Origin: CAVVAY01 sp963746465
GTDB lineage: Bacteria > Actinomycetota > Actinomycetes > JACCUZ01
Assembly (NCBI GenBank): GCA_963746465.1
Contig: CAVVAY010000005.1
Span: forward strand, 372,001 to 436,000
Length of the DNA stretch: 64,000 nt
Reading direction: 5' to 3'
Of the stretch, positions 21,594-30,159 are shown in pieces. Each line of letters begins with the position of its first letter. Position 1 is the stretch's first letter. Below the pieces are notes generated by a model, which made no database searches, was not told where the DNA came from, and saw nothing but the letters and a program-made list of their open reading frames with translations. The translations under genes and the position numbers were made by a program.

Positions 21594-22439
21594 GTGAGCA
21601 AGCGACCCGCGCGGCACCGCCGGCCAGACCCGTCCGACGCCGCCGCTGCCCGGTTGCTGGCCCGGCTCGGCTCATCCCCCCGTCCAGCCGGGCCGGTCCC
21701 CGGCGCGGACGGCGGCTGGGTGCCGCAACGGCCGGCCGTTCCGGTCCAGCCGGCTGGTGTCCGCTGGGCGCCGGCGCGCCGGGCTGTCGTCGGGCTGGCC
21801 GTCGTGCTGCTGGTCGCCGTGCTCGTGGCGGTGCTTCTCGTCTGGCGGGCCCAGCCGTCCGCCGAGGCCGCGCCGGTGGTGCGCCGCAGCAGCACGGTCA
21901 CATCGAGCGGTGTCACATCAGGGGAGGCGACCCGGGCGACGGCACCCGCAGCGGTCTCCGGTGCGAGCGCCGTCGGGGGTCCCGCCTCGTCCGGGGTCGT
22001 GGTCCATGTGGTGGGCGCGGTGCACCGGCCCGGGCTGGTGCACCTGCCGGTCGGTTCTCGGGTCGCGGACGCGGTCTCGGCAGCCGGTGGCACCACCGCC
22101 GAGGCCCGGACAGCCAGCGTCAACCTGGCTCGGCTGCTCGTCGACGGCGAGCAGCTGGTGGTGCAACGGCGCGGGCATCCGCTGCTCGTCCCCGCACCCG
22201 GTGCCGCGGCAGCCGCGGTCCCGTCCGGCGCCGGGCCGTCACCGAGCGGACCGGTCGATCTGAACAGTGCGACGCCCCAGGCGCTGGACGCGCTGCCCGG
22301 CATCGGGCCGGTGCTGGCCCAGCGGATCCTCGAGTGGCGCACCGCGCACGGCCGGTTCAGCTCGGTCGACGAGCTCGGCGAGGTCTCCGGCATCGGTGAG
22401 GCGACCTTGGCCGACCTCCGGCCGGTCGTGACGGTGTGA
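21594..22439 (+). CDS. comEA: ComEA family helix-hairpin-helix DNA-binding protein
   Basis: This 281-residue protein has a GTG start. Layout: a polar N-terminus, one membrane helix (about 65-84: AVVGLAVVLLVAVLVAVLLVW), a Ser/Thr/Ala linker, a SLBB domain (VVHVVGAVHRPGLVHLPVGSRVADAV, about 138-195) and C-terminal tandem helix-hairpin-helix motifs (DLNSATPQALDALPGIGPVLAQRI and VSGIGEATLADLRP). ComEA binds incoming duplex DNA on the outer face of the membrane and delivers it to ComEC, the next gene, which overlaps by 4 nt. Confidence 0.93.
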   Translation: MSKRPARHRRPDPSDAAAARLLARLGSSPRPAGPVPGADGGWVPQRPAVPVQPAGVRWAPARRAVVGLAVVLLVAVLVAVLLVWRAQPSAEAAPVVRRSSTVTSSGVTSGEATRATAPAAVSGASAVGGPASSGVVVHVVGAVHRPGLVHLPVGSRVADAVSAAGGTTAEARTASVNLARLLVDGEQLVVQRRGHPLLVPAPGAAAAAVPSGAGPSPSGPVDLNSATPQALDALPGIGPVLAQRILEWRTAHGRFSSVDELGEVSGIGEATLADLRPVVTV

Positions 22440-24814
22440 CCGGGGCGGTGGCCGACCCGCCGCTCGGTCTGCCGAGCGATTTCCGGCCCGAGCGGTTGGA
22501 CGCGCGGCTGGTCGGCCCCGCTGCCGCGGTGTGGGTCGGCGCTTTCGTGGCCACCGGGTCACCCCCTTCGGTTGCACCGGGATGGCTGGCGACATGGGCA
22601 CTCGGCGCACTCGCCGCGGTGGCGGCCGGGCGGAGCCTCGCTCGTGGGCGGGGGTCGGCCGCCGCCGCCGCGTTGTTCGTCATGTGCCTCGCGGCGGGTT
22701 GTGTGGTCGGTGCGCTGCACCTCGCGGCGGTGCGCGGGAACGGCCTGGCCGGGTACGCCGCCGACGAAGCCACGGTCCGTGCGACCGGCACCGTCACCGC
22801 CGATCCCGGTCGCAGTGCGGGCGCGGTACGGGGCGAGCGGCGCGGCACCGACCTCGTGGTCGTCCCGGTCCGGCTGGAGCGGGTCGAGGTGCGCGGTCGC
22901 ACCATGCGCATCCGCGCGCCGACCCTCGTCCTGGCCGCTGACCGGCGCTGGCTCGGCCTGCTGCCCGGGCAGCAGGTGGCGCTGTCGGGTCGACTGGGAC
23001 CGGCGCGGTCCGGCGGGCCGGTGACTGCGGTGGTGACCGTCCGCGGCCCACCAGAAACGCTGGGCGCCCCGCCGCTGGTGCAGCGGGCGGCGGGGGAGCT
23101 GCGTGCTGGTCTGCGGCGAGCCGCGGCGGTGCTGCCGCCGGACGAGCAGGGGCTGCTGCCGGGCCTGGTCGTGGGTGACACCTCACGGATGCCCGACGAG
23201 CTGGTCGAGGAGTTCCGCACCGCCGGGCTGACCCATCTCACCGCTGTCAGCGGCGCCAACCTGGCCGTCGTCATCAGCTTCGTGCTGCTCGCCGGCCGGT
23301 GGGCCGGCCTGCGCGGGCGCTGGCTGCCGGCCGTGGCCGCGGTGGCGATGCTGGGCTTCGTCGTGCTCGCCCGACCGCAGCCCTCGGTGCTGCGCGCTGC
23401 GGTGATGGGTGCCGTGGGCCTGCTCGCGATGGGTTCCGGTCGCCGCCGAAGGAGCCTCGCGGCGCTCGGTGCGGCCGTGCTCGGACTGCTGCTCGCCGAC
23501 CCGTGGCTCGCTCGCTCGTACGGCTTCGCGTTGTCGGTCGTCGCAACCGGCGGTCTGGTGCTGCTCGCACCCGGGTGGGCGCGCGCCTGGACCGCCCGCG
23601 GGATGCCCCGACCGCTCGCGGAGGCGCTCGCGGTCCCGGCGGCTGCCCAGCTCGTCTGCGCCCCCGTCCTGGTGCTGCTCAGCGGTCGGGTCAGCCTCGT
23701 CGCCGTGCTGGCGAACCTCCTCGCCGGCCCGGCGGTGGCGCCGGCAACGGTGCTTGGGGTGCTCACGACGGTGGTCGCGCCGGTCAGCGACCGAGCCGCG
23801 GAGCTGCTCGCGACCGGCGCCGGGGCGCCGGTGTGGTGGCTGGTCCAGGTGGCCGATCGGGCCTCCGCCGCGCCGGGCGCCTCGGTCCCGTGGCCGGCAT
23901 CGGTGGCGGGCGCCGTCGGACTGGTCGTCGCGAGCATCCTGGTGGTCGCGGCTGCGCGAGCTCTGGCAACCCGCGGCCCGCTGCCGGCGACCGGGGTGGC
24001 CGTGGTCCTGGTGGTGGCGCTGGTCGTGCCGGCGAGCTCGCCGGGCTGGCCGCCGGACGGCTGGGTGCTGGCGGCCTGCGACGTGGGCCAGGGCGACGCG
24101 CTGGTGCTCGCGGTCACCGCCGGCACGGCGGTGGTCGTCGACGCCGGCCCGGATCCGCCGGCAGTCGACCGTTGCCTGCAACGGCTGGGCGTACGCCGGG
24201 TGCCGCTGCTGCTGCTGACCCACCTGCACGCCGACCACGTCGAGGGACTGCCCGGAGTGCTGCGCGGTCGCCGGGTCGGAGAGGTGGCCGTCGGCAGCTA
24301 CGACGAACCGGCCGACGAGCTGGCTCGGGTGCGCAGCTGGGCGCGGGCTGCCGGCGTACCGCTGACGAGGATCAGCGCAGGTGACCGGATGTCGGTCGGA
24401 CCGGTGTCGTGGCAGGTGCTCTGGCCGGCCCGGGTGATCGACGAGGACTCGGTGCCGAACAACGCGAGCGTCGTGCTGCTCGTGCGGTCGCACGGGCTCC
24501 GGATCCTGCTCACCGGCGACATCGAGCCGCCGGCCCAGCGAGCCCTGCTCGGCCAGGAGCACCTGCCGGTGGTCGACGTGCTCAAGGTGGCCCACCACGG
24601 CTCGGCGTACCAGGAGCCGCGACTGCTGTCGCTGCTCCGGCCCCGGGTGGCCCTGGTCAGCGTGGGAGCGGGCAACGACTACGGCCACCCGGCGCCGTCG
24701 ACCCTGCGGGCCCTGCGACGCAGCGGCGCACTGGTGGGCCGCACCGACACCGACGGCACCCTGGCGGTCGTCGGGACCCCGCGTCGGCTCCGGCTCGTCC
24801 GGGCCGACGGGTAG
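22436..24814 (+). CDS. comEC: DNA internalisation channel ComEC/Rec2
   Basis: This 792-residue polytopic protein transports one DNA strand into the cytoplasm. N-terminal helices are followed by an extracytoplasmic OB-like part, the competence domain (LTAVSGANLAVVISFVLL), several more helices, and a C-terminal metallo-beta-lactamase-like domain from about residue 540 with LTHLHADHVEG (HxHxDH) and LKVAHHGS. All expected domains are present and uninterrupted. The GTG at 22436 overlaps the comEA stop. Natural competence is not demonstrated; the DNA-binding pilus genes are not in the window. Confidence 0.93.
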   Translation: MTGAVADPPLGLPSDFRPERLDARLVGPAAAVWVGAFVATGSPPSVAPGWLATWALGALAAVAAGRSLARGRGSAAAAALFVMCLAAGCVVGALHLAAVRGNGLAGYAADEATVRATGTVTADPGRSAGAVRGERRGTDLVVVPVRLERVEVRGRTMRIRAPTLVLAADRRWLGLLPGQQVALSGRLGPARSGGPVTAVVTVRGPPETLGAPPLVQRAAGELRAGLRRAAAVLPPDEQGLLPGLVVGDTSRMPDELVEEFRTAGLTHLTAVSGANLAVVISFVLLAGRWAGLRGRWLPAVAAVAMLGFVVLARPQPSVLRAAVMGAVGLLAMGSGRRRRSLAALGAAVLGLLLADPWLARSYGFALSVVATGGLVLLAPGWARAWTARGMPRPLAEALAVPAAAQLVCAPVLVLLSGRVSLVAVLANLLAGPAVAPATVLGVLTTVVAPVSDRAAELLATGAGAPVWWLVQVADRASAAPGASVPWPASVAGAVGLVVASILVVAAARALATRGPLPATGVAVVLVVALVVPASSPGWPPDGWVLAACDVGQGDALVLAVTAGTAVVVDAGPDPPAVDRCLQRLGVRRVPLLLLTHLHADHVEGLPGVLRGRRVGEVAVGSYDEPADELARVRSWARAAGVPLTRISAGDRMSVGPVSWQVLWPARVIDEDSVPNNASVVLLVRSHGLRILLTGDIEPPAQRALLGQEHLPVVDVLKVAHHGSAYQEPRLLSLLRPRVALVSVGAGNDYGHPAPSTLRALRRSGALVGRTDTDGTLAVVGTPRRLRLVRADG

Positions 24815-24824
24815 CGTGGCCGCG

Positions 24825-25796
24825 ATGCCTGCTGCCCCCGGTCCCGCGCCGCTCACGCTCGTCACCGGCCCCGAGGCGCTGCTCCGCGACCGCGCGGTCG
24901 CCACGGCCGTGGCCGCGGTCCGCGCGGCCGACCCGGAGGCCGAGGTCAACGACCTCTCGGCGGTGGGGCTCGAACCCGGCCGGCTCCACGCGCTGGCCAG
25001 CCCCTCGCTGTTCGGCGGGGTTACCGTGATCGTCGTCCGCGACGTCGGCGACGCGGCCGAGGCGGTCGCCGATGAGCTCAAGGCGGTGATGGCTGCGCCG
25101 TCCGAGGACGTCGTCCTCGTCCTCGTGCACGCGGGTGGTGTCAAGGGCAAGTCGCTGCTCGATGCCGCGCGAAAGGCCGACGCGGTGGTGGTCGAGTGCA
25201 AGGCGGTGAAGTGGGAGAGCGACAAGGTGTCGTTCGTGCAGGGCGAGTTCAGAGCCGCCGGACGCCGGGTGGCGCCGGACGCCGCGGTGGCGCTGGTCGA
25301 CGCACTGGGCAGCGACCTGCGCGAGCTCGCGAACGCGTGTGCCCAGCTGGTCGCGGACACCGCCGGCACCGTCGACCGGGTGGTGGTCGAGCGCTACCAC
25401 GCGGGCCGGGTCGAGGTGACCGGCTTCAAGGTCGCTGACGCCGCGGTCGAGGGCCGCTACGAGGAGGCGCTGCGGTTGCTCCGGCACGCCCTGGCCACCG
25501 GGGCCGACCCGGTTCCGGTCAACGCGGCGTTCGCCGCGGGGCTGCGGACCCTGGCCAAGGTGGCCGGCGCCTCCCGCTCGGCGCGGCCCGACGACGTGGC
25601 GCGCGACCTGGGCCTGGCCCCCTTCCAGGTGAAGAAGGCGCGAGGCCAGCTCGGCGGCTGGACCCCGGACGGGGTCTCCGACGCGATCGTCGCGGTGGCC
25701 CGTGCCGACGAGCAGATCAAGGGCGGGGGGACCGACCCGGTCTACGCGCTGGAGCGCGCGGTGGTCGCGATCGTCGAGGCCCGGGCCCGCGGCTGA
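24825..25796 (+). CDS. holA: DNA polymerase III delta subunit
   Basis: This 323-residue clamp-loader subunit opens the beta clamp. It shows LTLVTGPEALLRDRAV at the N-terminus and the family pattern through VVVECKAVKWESDKVSFV and LAPFQVKKARGQL. The ATG at 24825 is preferred over a GTG at 24816 because TAGCGT (24812-24817) makes a -10 box 7 bp before it, implying a leaderless start. The box overlaps the comEC stop. comEA-comEC-holA-rpsT is a conserved order. Confidence 0.92.
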   Translation: MPAAPGPAPLTLVTGPEALLRDRAVATAVAAVRAADPEAEVNDLSAVGLEPGRLHALASPSLFGGVTVIVVRDVGDAAEAVADELKAVMAAPSEDVVLVLVHAGGVKGKSLLDAARKADAVVVECKAVKWESDKVSFVQGEFRAAGRRVAPDAAVALVDALGSDLRELANACAQLVADTAGTVDRVVVERYHAGRVEVTGFKVADAAVEGRYEEALRLLRHALATGADPVPVNAAFAAGLRTLAKVAGASRSARPDDVARDLGLAPFQVKKARGQLGGWTPDGVSDAIVAVARADEQIKGGGTDPVYALERAVVAIVEARARG

Positions 25797-25821
25797 GCGC
25801 CTCGAGAGCGCCGGGGACGAC

Positions 25822-25879
25822 GAAGGGCGCCACCCGCGACGGGTGACGCCGAAGGGCGCCACCCGCGACGGGTGACGCC
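25822..25879. repeat. Perfect 29-bp tandem duplication carrying a terminator hairpin
   Basis: Units 25822-25850 and 25851-25879 are identical and directly adjacent. Each contains a hairpin (GGCGCCACCCG-CGA-CGGGTGACGCC, 11 pairs with one mismatch). They lie between the convergent holA and rpsT genes, so they act as a doubled bidirectional terminator. Confidence 0.8.
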
Positions 25880-25910
25880 CTCGTGCGATGCCGCGCAGCG
25901 GCGAGACGTG

Positions 25911-26171
25911 CTAGAGCGAGGCGGCGCGCTTGGCCATCGCGGACTTGCGGTTCGCGGCCTGGTTGGTGTGGATGACACCCTTGCTCGCGGCCTTGTCGAG
26001 CTGGCGGGACGCGACCTGCATCGCCTCGAGCGCGGTGTCGCGCTCGCCGGCCGCTGCGGCCTCGCGGAACTTGCGCACCGACGTCTTGAGCGAGGACTTG
26101 ACCGCCTTGTTGCGCAGCCGTGCCTTCTCGTTCGTCTTGATCCGCTTGAGCTGGGACTTGATGTTCGCCAC
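25911..26171 (-). CDS. rpsT: 30S ribosomal protein S20
   Basis: This 86-residue protein binds 16S rRNA in small-subunit assembly. The GTG start is followed by ANIKSQLKRIKTNEKARLRNKAV, and the core includes HTNQAANRKSAMAKR. GAGG lies 7-10 nt upstream. It is convergent with holA, the usual arrangement. A -10 box TAGCCT lies on the minus strand at 26273-26268, giving a leader of about 90 nt. Confidence 0.97.
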   Translation of the reverse strand: MANIKSQLKRIKTNEKARLRNKAVKSSLKTSVRKFREAAAAGERDTALEAMQVASRQLDKAASKGVIHTNQAANRKSAMAKRAASL

Positions 26172-26518
26172 GAAGAAGCCTCGAAAGGTTGTCGGTTCGA
26201 AAGATGAGATCGCGCGGCCTGGGTCCGGGCGACCGGGGGTGAGCGCACGGCGAGCGTGCGACGGGACAGGCTACCAACAGCCTCGCTCAGCGGCCAAACG
26301 CGAGGCCTCTGGGCGATCGCACGGCGCCACCACGGCGCCGCGGTGGGTGACGAATCTGCGCCGAACAGGGGAGCGCCGTGTCGTCAATGCCCGCAGAACC
26401 TTGGAACATCGGCAGGTGACAGGTTACGGTTCAGCGCCGTTCGACGTGATCAGCGTCACAACGCACCCACTACGCGCCGGAGATCGCTCCGGCTCGGCAC
26501 GTCACAAAGGGGACCGAC
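26172..26518. promoter_or_regulatory. Divergent promoter region, rpsT and S8 protease
   Basis: This 347-bp gap contains no gene. On the minus side, TAGCCT (26273-26268) is the rpsT -10. On the plus side, TTGGAA (26401-26406) and TACGGT (26425-26430), separated by 18 bp, are the protease promoter, followed by the palindrome at 26446-26459 and the AAAGGGG ribosome site before TTG 26519. The middle (26280-26400) shows nothing recognisable. Confidence 0.6.
26425..26459 (+). promoter_or_regulatory. Protease promoter with CRP-like operator, copy 1
   Basis: TACGGT (-10) starts 21 bp before GTGA-TCAGCG-TCAC (26446-26459), a palindrome of the CRP/GlxR type GTGA-N6-TCAC. The operator centre falls near +16, a repressor-like position. 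The same cassette with identical 21-bp spacing precedes both M6 protease genes. Confidence 0.65.
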
Positions 26519-29500
26519 TTGTCGTCACAGCAGCACAGGAGGCCCGGGCGCACAACGCTCGCCACCTTCATCGCCGCGGCACTGCTCACCAGCGGAGCCG
26601 CCGCGGCCGCTCCCGGGGCCGTCTCGGCCGACACGGGCAAGGCCCGCCACGCGAAGCAGGTGGCCAAGGCCATCGGCACGCCCAAGGCCGCGGGCAAGAA
26701 GGACAAGCTCGGCGCCTCCGACCGCGCAAAGCTGGCCGAGGCCAAGGCCGACGGTGACCGCAACGTCACCGCCATGATCGTGACGAAGCCGTCGGCGACC
26801 AAGCAGGTCGCCCGGCAGATCACCGCCGCAGGCGGCTACATCCGGATGACCGACGCCAAGCTCGGTTACGTGAGCGCCGTGGTTCCCACCGGCAAGCTGG
26901 ACAAGACCGTCCTCGCCGACACCGACGTCAAGGCGGTCGACCTGGATGAGCTCCTGCGGCTCCCGCAGCCGGAGAAGAAGTCGCCCAGCACCACGACGGC
27001 GAGCGGTGCGTACACCGGCCCCAACGCATCGACGCCGGACACGAACCCCTACATGCCGACCAAGGACACTGGCTCGACTGCGTTCAAGGCCCAGCACAAG
27101 GCGTGGGACGGTCGCGGCATCACGATCGGCATCCTGGACTCGGGCATCGACCTGGACAGCAACCCGCTGCGCACGACCTCGACCCCCGGCCAGGAGAAGG
27201 TCTCCGACTGGTTCACCGCGACCGACCCGGTGACCGAGGGTGACTTCGTCACAGGCGGCGACCCGACCTGGCTCCCGATGGTGCAGGCGGCCACCGGGCC
27301 GCGCTTCCCCGCCACCGGTACCACCGGGTACCGCGGCTCGTTCTGGACGTTGCCGGCTACCGGCAGCTACAAGATCCGCACCGTGGACGAGGTCAAGCTC
27401 AACGTCGACGGCTGCGAGCTCTGTGACGCCAACCGCGACGGCGACTCGACCGACCGCATCGGCGTGCTCTACGAGCCCACCACCCACAAGATCTGGGTCG
27501 ACACTGACGACGACAAGTCGTTCACCGACGAGACGGCGATGGCGCCGTACAAGGCCAGCCACCAGATCGGCCACATCGGCACGGACAAGCCGGCCACGGC
27601 GATCCACGAGGCGATCCCGTTCGTCGTGGACTACCGCGAGCACGTGGACTACACCGTCCTCGGGCTGCCCGCGGACCCCTACAAGGACGTCACCGCCGTC
27701 GACATCGGCATCGCGTCCGGTGAGCACGGCTCGCACGTCGCAGGCATCGCGGCCGCGCACTCGCTCTTCGGCGGCAAGATGGACGGCCAGGCGCCTGGCG
27801 CCAAGCTCGTCTCCGCCCGCGCCTGCAACTTCGGCGTCGGCTGCACCGCCGCGGCACTGACCGACGGCATGGTCAAGCTGGCAGAGGACGGCGTGGACAT
27901 CATCAACATGTCCATCGGCGGCCTGCCGGCGCTCAACGACGGGGACAACGCCCGTTCGGCGCTCTACAACGCGATCATCAACCAGCTCGGCGTGCAGATC
28001 GTCATCTCCGCAGGCAACTCGAGCAACGCGCTGAACACGATCGGTGACCCGTCGGTCGCCACGGACGTGGTCAGCGTCGGTGCCGACATCACCAAGGAGA
28101 CCTGGGCCGCGAACTACGGCTCCGAGGTCGACTTCACCGAGTCGATCATGCCGTTCTCGTCCGGTGGTCCTCGTGAGGACGGTGGCTTCAAGCCCAACAT
28201 CACCGCTCCTGGTGCGGCGATCTCGACCACGCCGATGTGGCTGCCTGGCACGCCAGTCGCCGAGGCCGGTTACAGCCTGCCGCCGGGCTACTCGATGCTG
28301 CAGGGAACGTCCATGGCGTCCCCGCAGGCAACCGGTGCCATGGCACTGCTCCTCTCGGCAGCCAAGCAGGAGGGCGTGGCGAGCACGTCCCCCGCTGCCC
28401 TGCGTCGCGCCGTGTACTCCACCGCCGTGTGGAACCCCACGATCCGCGCCTACCTGCAGGGTCTCGGCCAGATCGACGTCCCGTCGGCCTGGGACCTGCT
28501 CAAGAAGGACCTCGAGGCCAGCGTCATCACCACGACGGCACCTGTCTGCACCGAGGTGTGGAACGTGCTCGGTCGGACGTCCGGCACAGGCCTCTACCAG
28601 CGGTGCGCGGCGGACGCCGGCGGTCAGGCGCCCGACTCGACCAAGTCGTACGACGTCACGCTGACGCGCACGACCGGCAAGGCGAAGTCGGGTACCTACG
28701 CCTTGTCCTTCAAGGGCAACGACGGCACCTTCTCGGTCTCACCCTCGTCCGTGTCGCTCCCGCTGAACAGCCCGGTCACCGTCAAGGTCACCGCCACGCC
28801 GGCTGCCGGTGGGCACAGCGCGACGATGCTGATCGACGACCCGAAGACCAAGGGTCTGGACGGCTCGATGATGGCCGTCGTGGTGGCCGGCAAGTCGTTC
28901 ACCGGTCCGCAATACACGATCACCAACTCTGGCAACAGCAAGCGGAACGTCGCGCAGAGCTTCTTCGTGACCGTTCCGGCCGGGGTGAAGGCCCTGGAGC
29001 TCGGGCTGTCCGGGCTCGCGCCCAAGAGCCAGACGCGTTTCCTCGCGTTCCACCCCTACGGCGTCCCGCTCGACAGCACGTCGACGCCGAACTGCTACCC
29101 GCACTACCCGTCGGACGCGGACGAGGGCAACGGTTGTGCGCCGTACTCGCGTGCCTACAGCAACCCGCAGCCCGGTGTCTGGGAGGTGCTCGTCGAGTCA
29201 CGGCGTACGTCGCCGTTGCTCAACAACCCGTTCACCCTCACCGCCAAGCTGCTCGGTGCGACCGTTACCCCGGCCGTCGTCACGCTTGACAACGTGACGT
29301 CGAACCAGCCCACGCCGGTTCAGTGGAACATCCACAACGACTTCGCCGGCGTGACTGCTCACGCGCAGGGTGGCCCCCTCGGGTCGTCCTTCGCCGAGCG
29401 CGCGTCGATCGATGACGGTGGAACGCTGGAGTACGTGGTCACGGTGCCCGAAGGGGCCACCAGGTTCGACATGTCGATCGGGAACACCTCCGACCCGAGT

Positions 29501-29881
29501 GCCGACCTTGACCTCTACCTGTACGACGCCGACGGCAACCAGGTCACCTACGACGCCGACGGCGACTCCGAGGAGTCGATCTCGCTCACGAACCCCGAGC
29601 CAGGGGAGTACACGGTGTCGATCGACGGCTACGACGTGCCCGCAGGCACGACGCAGTTCGACTACCAGGACACGTTCTATGCGAGTGCTCTCGGCTCGGT
29701 GGACGTTCCCGGTACGTCGTTCGACTTCCCGAGCGGCGGGAACGCCGTGGTGTCCGGGACCGTCACGGTGAAGCAGGCGGCGGAGGAGGGTCGCAGCCTG
29801 CTCGGGTCGATGGACGTCCTCAGCGCGACCGGGGCGGTCATCGCCAGCGGCAAGGTGGCGATCGGGTCCGTCACCGGCTGA
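26519..29881 (+). CDS. Secreted S8 family serine peptidase (subtilase)
   Basis: This 1,120-residue protein starts at TTG, 6 bp after AAAGGGG. A signal peptide (basic head, then TTLATFIAAALLTSGAAAAAPG) and an I9-like propeptide precede the catalytic domain. The triad is D207 (GILDSGIDLDS), H403 (GEHGSHVAG) and S598 (GTSMASPQ), with oxyanion N500 (SAGNSSN). About 195 residues separate Asp and His, several times the usual gap; the insert holds two EF-hand-like calcium loops (DANRDGDSTD and DTDDDKSFTD). The C-terminal third contains Ig-like and PPC-type regions (ADLDLYLYDADGNQV). No sortase signal or anchor is seen, so it is probably released. Confidence 0.93.
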   Translation: MSSQQHRRPGRTTLATFIAAALLTSGAAAAAPGAVSADTGKARHAKQVAKAIGTPKAAGKKDKLGASDRAKLAEAKADGDRNVTAMIVTKPSATKQVARQITAAGGYIRMTDAKLGYVSAVVPTGKLDKTVLADTDVKAVDLDELLRLPQPEKKSPSTTTASGAYTGPNASTPDTNPYMPTKDTGSTAFKAQHKAWDGRGITIGILDSGIDLDSNPLRTTSTPGQEKVSDWFTATDPVTEGDFVTGGDPTWLPMVQAATGPRFPATGTTGYRGSFWTLPATGSYKIRTVDEVKLNVDGCELCDANRDGDSTDRIGVLYEPTTHKIWVDTDDDKSFTDETAMAPYKASHQIGHIGTDKPATAIHEAIPFVVDYREHVDYTVLGLPADPYKDVTAVDIGIASGEHGSHVAGIAAAHSLFGGKMDGQAPGAKLVSARACNFGVGCTAAALTDGMVKLAEDGVDIINMSIGGLPALNDGDNARSALYNAIINQLGVQIVISAGNSSNALNTIGDPSVATDVVSVGADITKETWAANYGSEVDFTESIMPFSSGGPREDGGFKPNITAPGAAISTTPMWLPGTPVAEAGYSLPPGYSMLQGTSMASPQATGAMALLLSAAKQEGVASTSPAALRRAVYSTAVWNPTIRAYLQGLGQIDVPSAWDLLKKDLEASVITTTAPVCTEVWNVLGRTSGTGLYQRCAADAGGQAPDSTKSYDVTLTRTTGKAKSGTYALSFKGNDGTFSVSPSSVSLPLNSPVTVKVTATPAAGGHSATMLIDDPKTKGLDGSMMAVVVAGKSFTGPQYTITNSGNSKRNVAQSFFVTVPAGVKALELGLSGLAPKSQTRFLAFHPYGVPLDSTSTPNCYPHYPSDADEGNGCAPYSRAYSNPQPGVWEVLVESRRTSPLLNNPFTLTAKLLGATVTPAVVTLDNVTSNQPTPVQWNIHNDFAGVTAHAQGGPLGSSFAERASIDDGGTLEYVVTVPEGATRFDMSIGNTSDPSADLDLYLYDADGNQVTYDADGDSEESISLTNPEPGEYTVSIDGYDVPAGTTQFDYQDTFYASALGSVDVPGTSFDFPSGGNAVVSGTVTVKQAAEEGRSLLGSMDVLSATGAVIASGKVAIGSVTG

Positions 29882-29896
29882 GCTCGCCTCTCGCAC

Positions 29897-29938
29897 CACG
29901 AGAGCCCTGTCGGACGCGAGTCCGGCAGGGCTCTCGTG
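29897..29938 (+). terminator. Terminator after the S8 protease
   Basis: CACGAGAGCCCTG pairs with CAGGGCTCTCGTG, with an inner CGGA/TCCG around CGCGAG, making about 17 bp starting 16 bp after the stop. Confidence 0.8.
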
Positions 29939-30078
29939 CCGTCCCGGGAAGGGCGAGATGGCGCCACCCGTGACTGTCCGGGACGACTTCAGAACGCTCC
30001 GTGACGGCGGCGGTCGCCGCCTGCATTGCCTCGGCAAATTCTGCCCGCCGAACCTTCCCAGGTCGGCCGACCCCGGGT

Positions 30079-30113
30079 TACGGTTCACCGCCCGATCGGG
30101 TGACGTGTGTCAC
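30079..30113 (+). promoter_or_regulatory. Protease promoter with CRP-like operator, copy 2
   Basis: TACGGT (30079-30084) starts 21 bp before GTGA-CGTGTG-TCAC (30100-30113). The flanks CTTCCCAGGTCG and CCCGGGTTACGGT are nearly the same as in copy 3, pointing to duplication of promoter plus gene. Confidence 0.65.
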
Positions 30114-30159
30114 ACTCGCGCGCGGGCACACACCGCATTCACCACAAAAGGGGATCCTC

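Noticed and set aside
25822..25879. Two repeats considered as a CRISPR array
   Set aside because: Only two units, no spacer between them, no cas genes; they are duplicated terminators.
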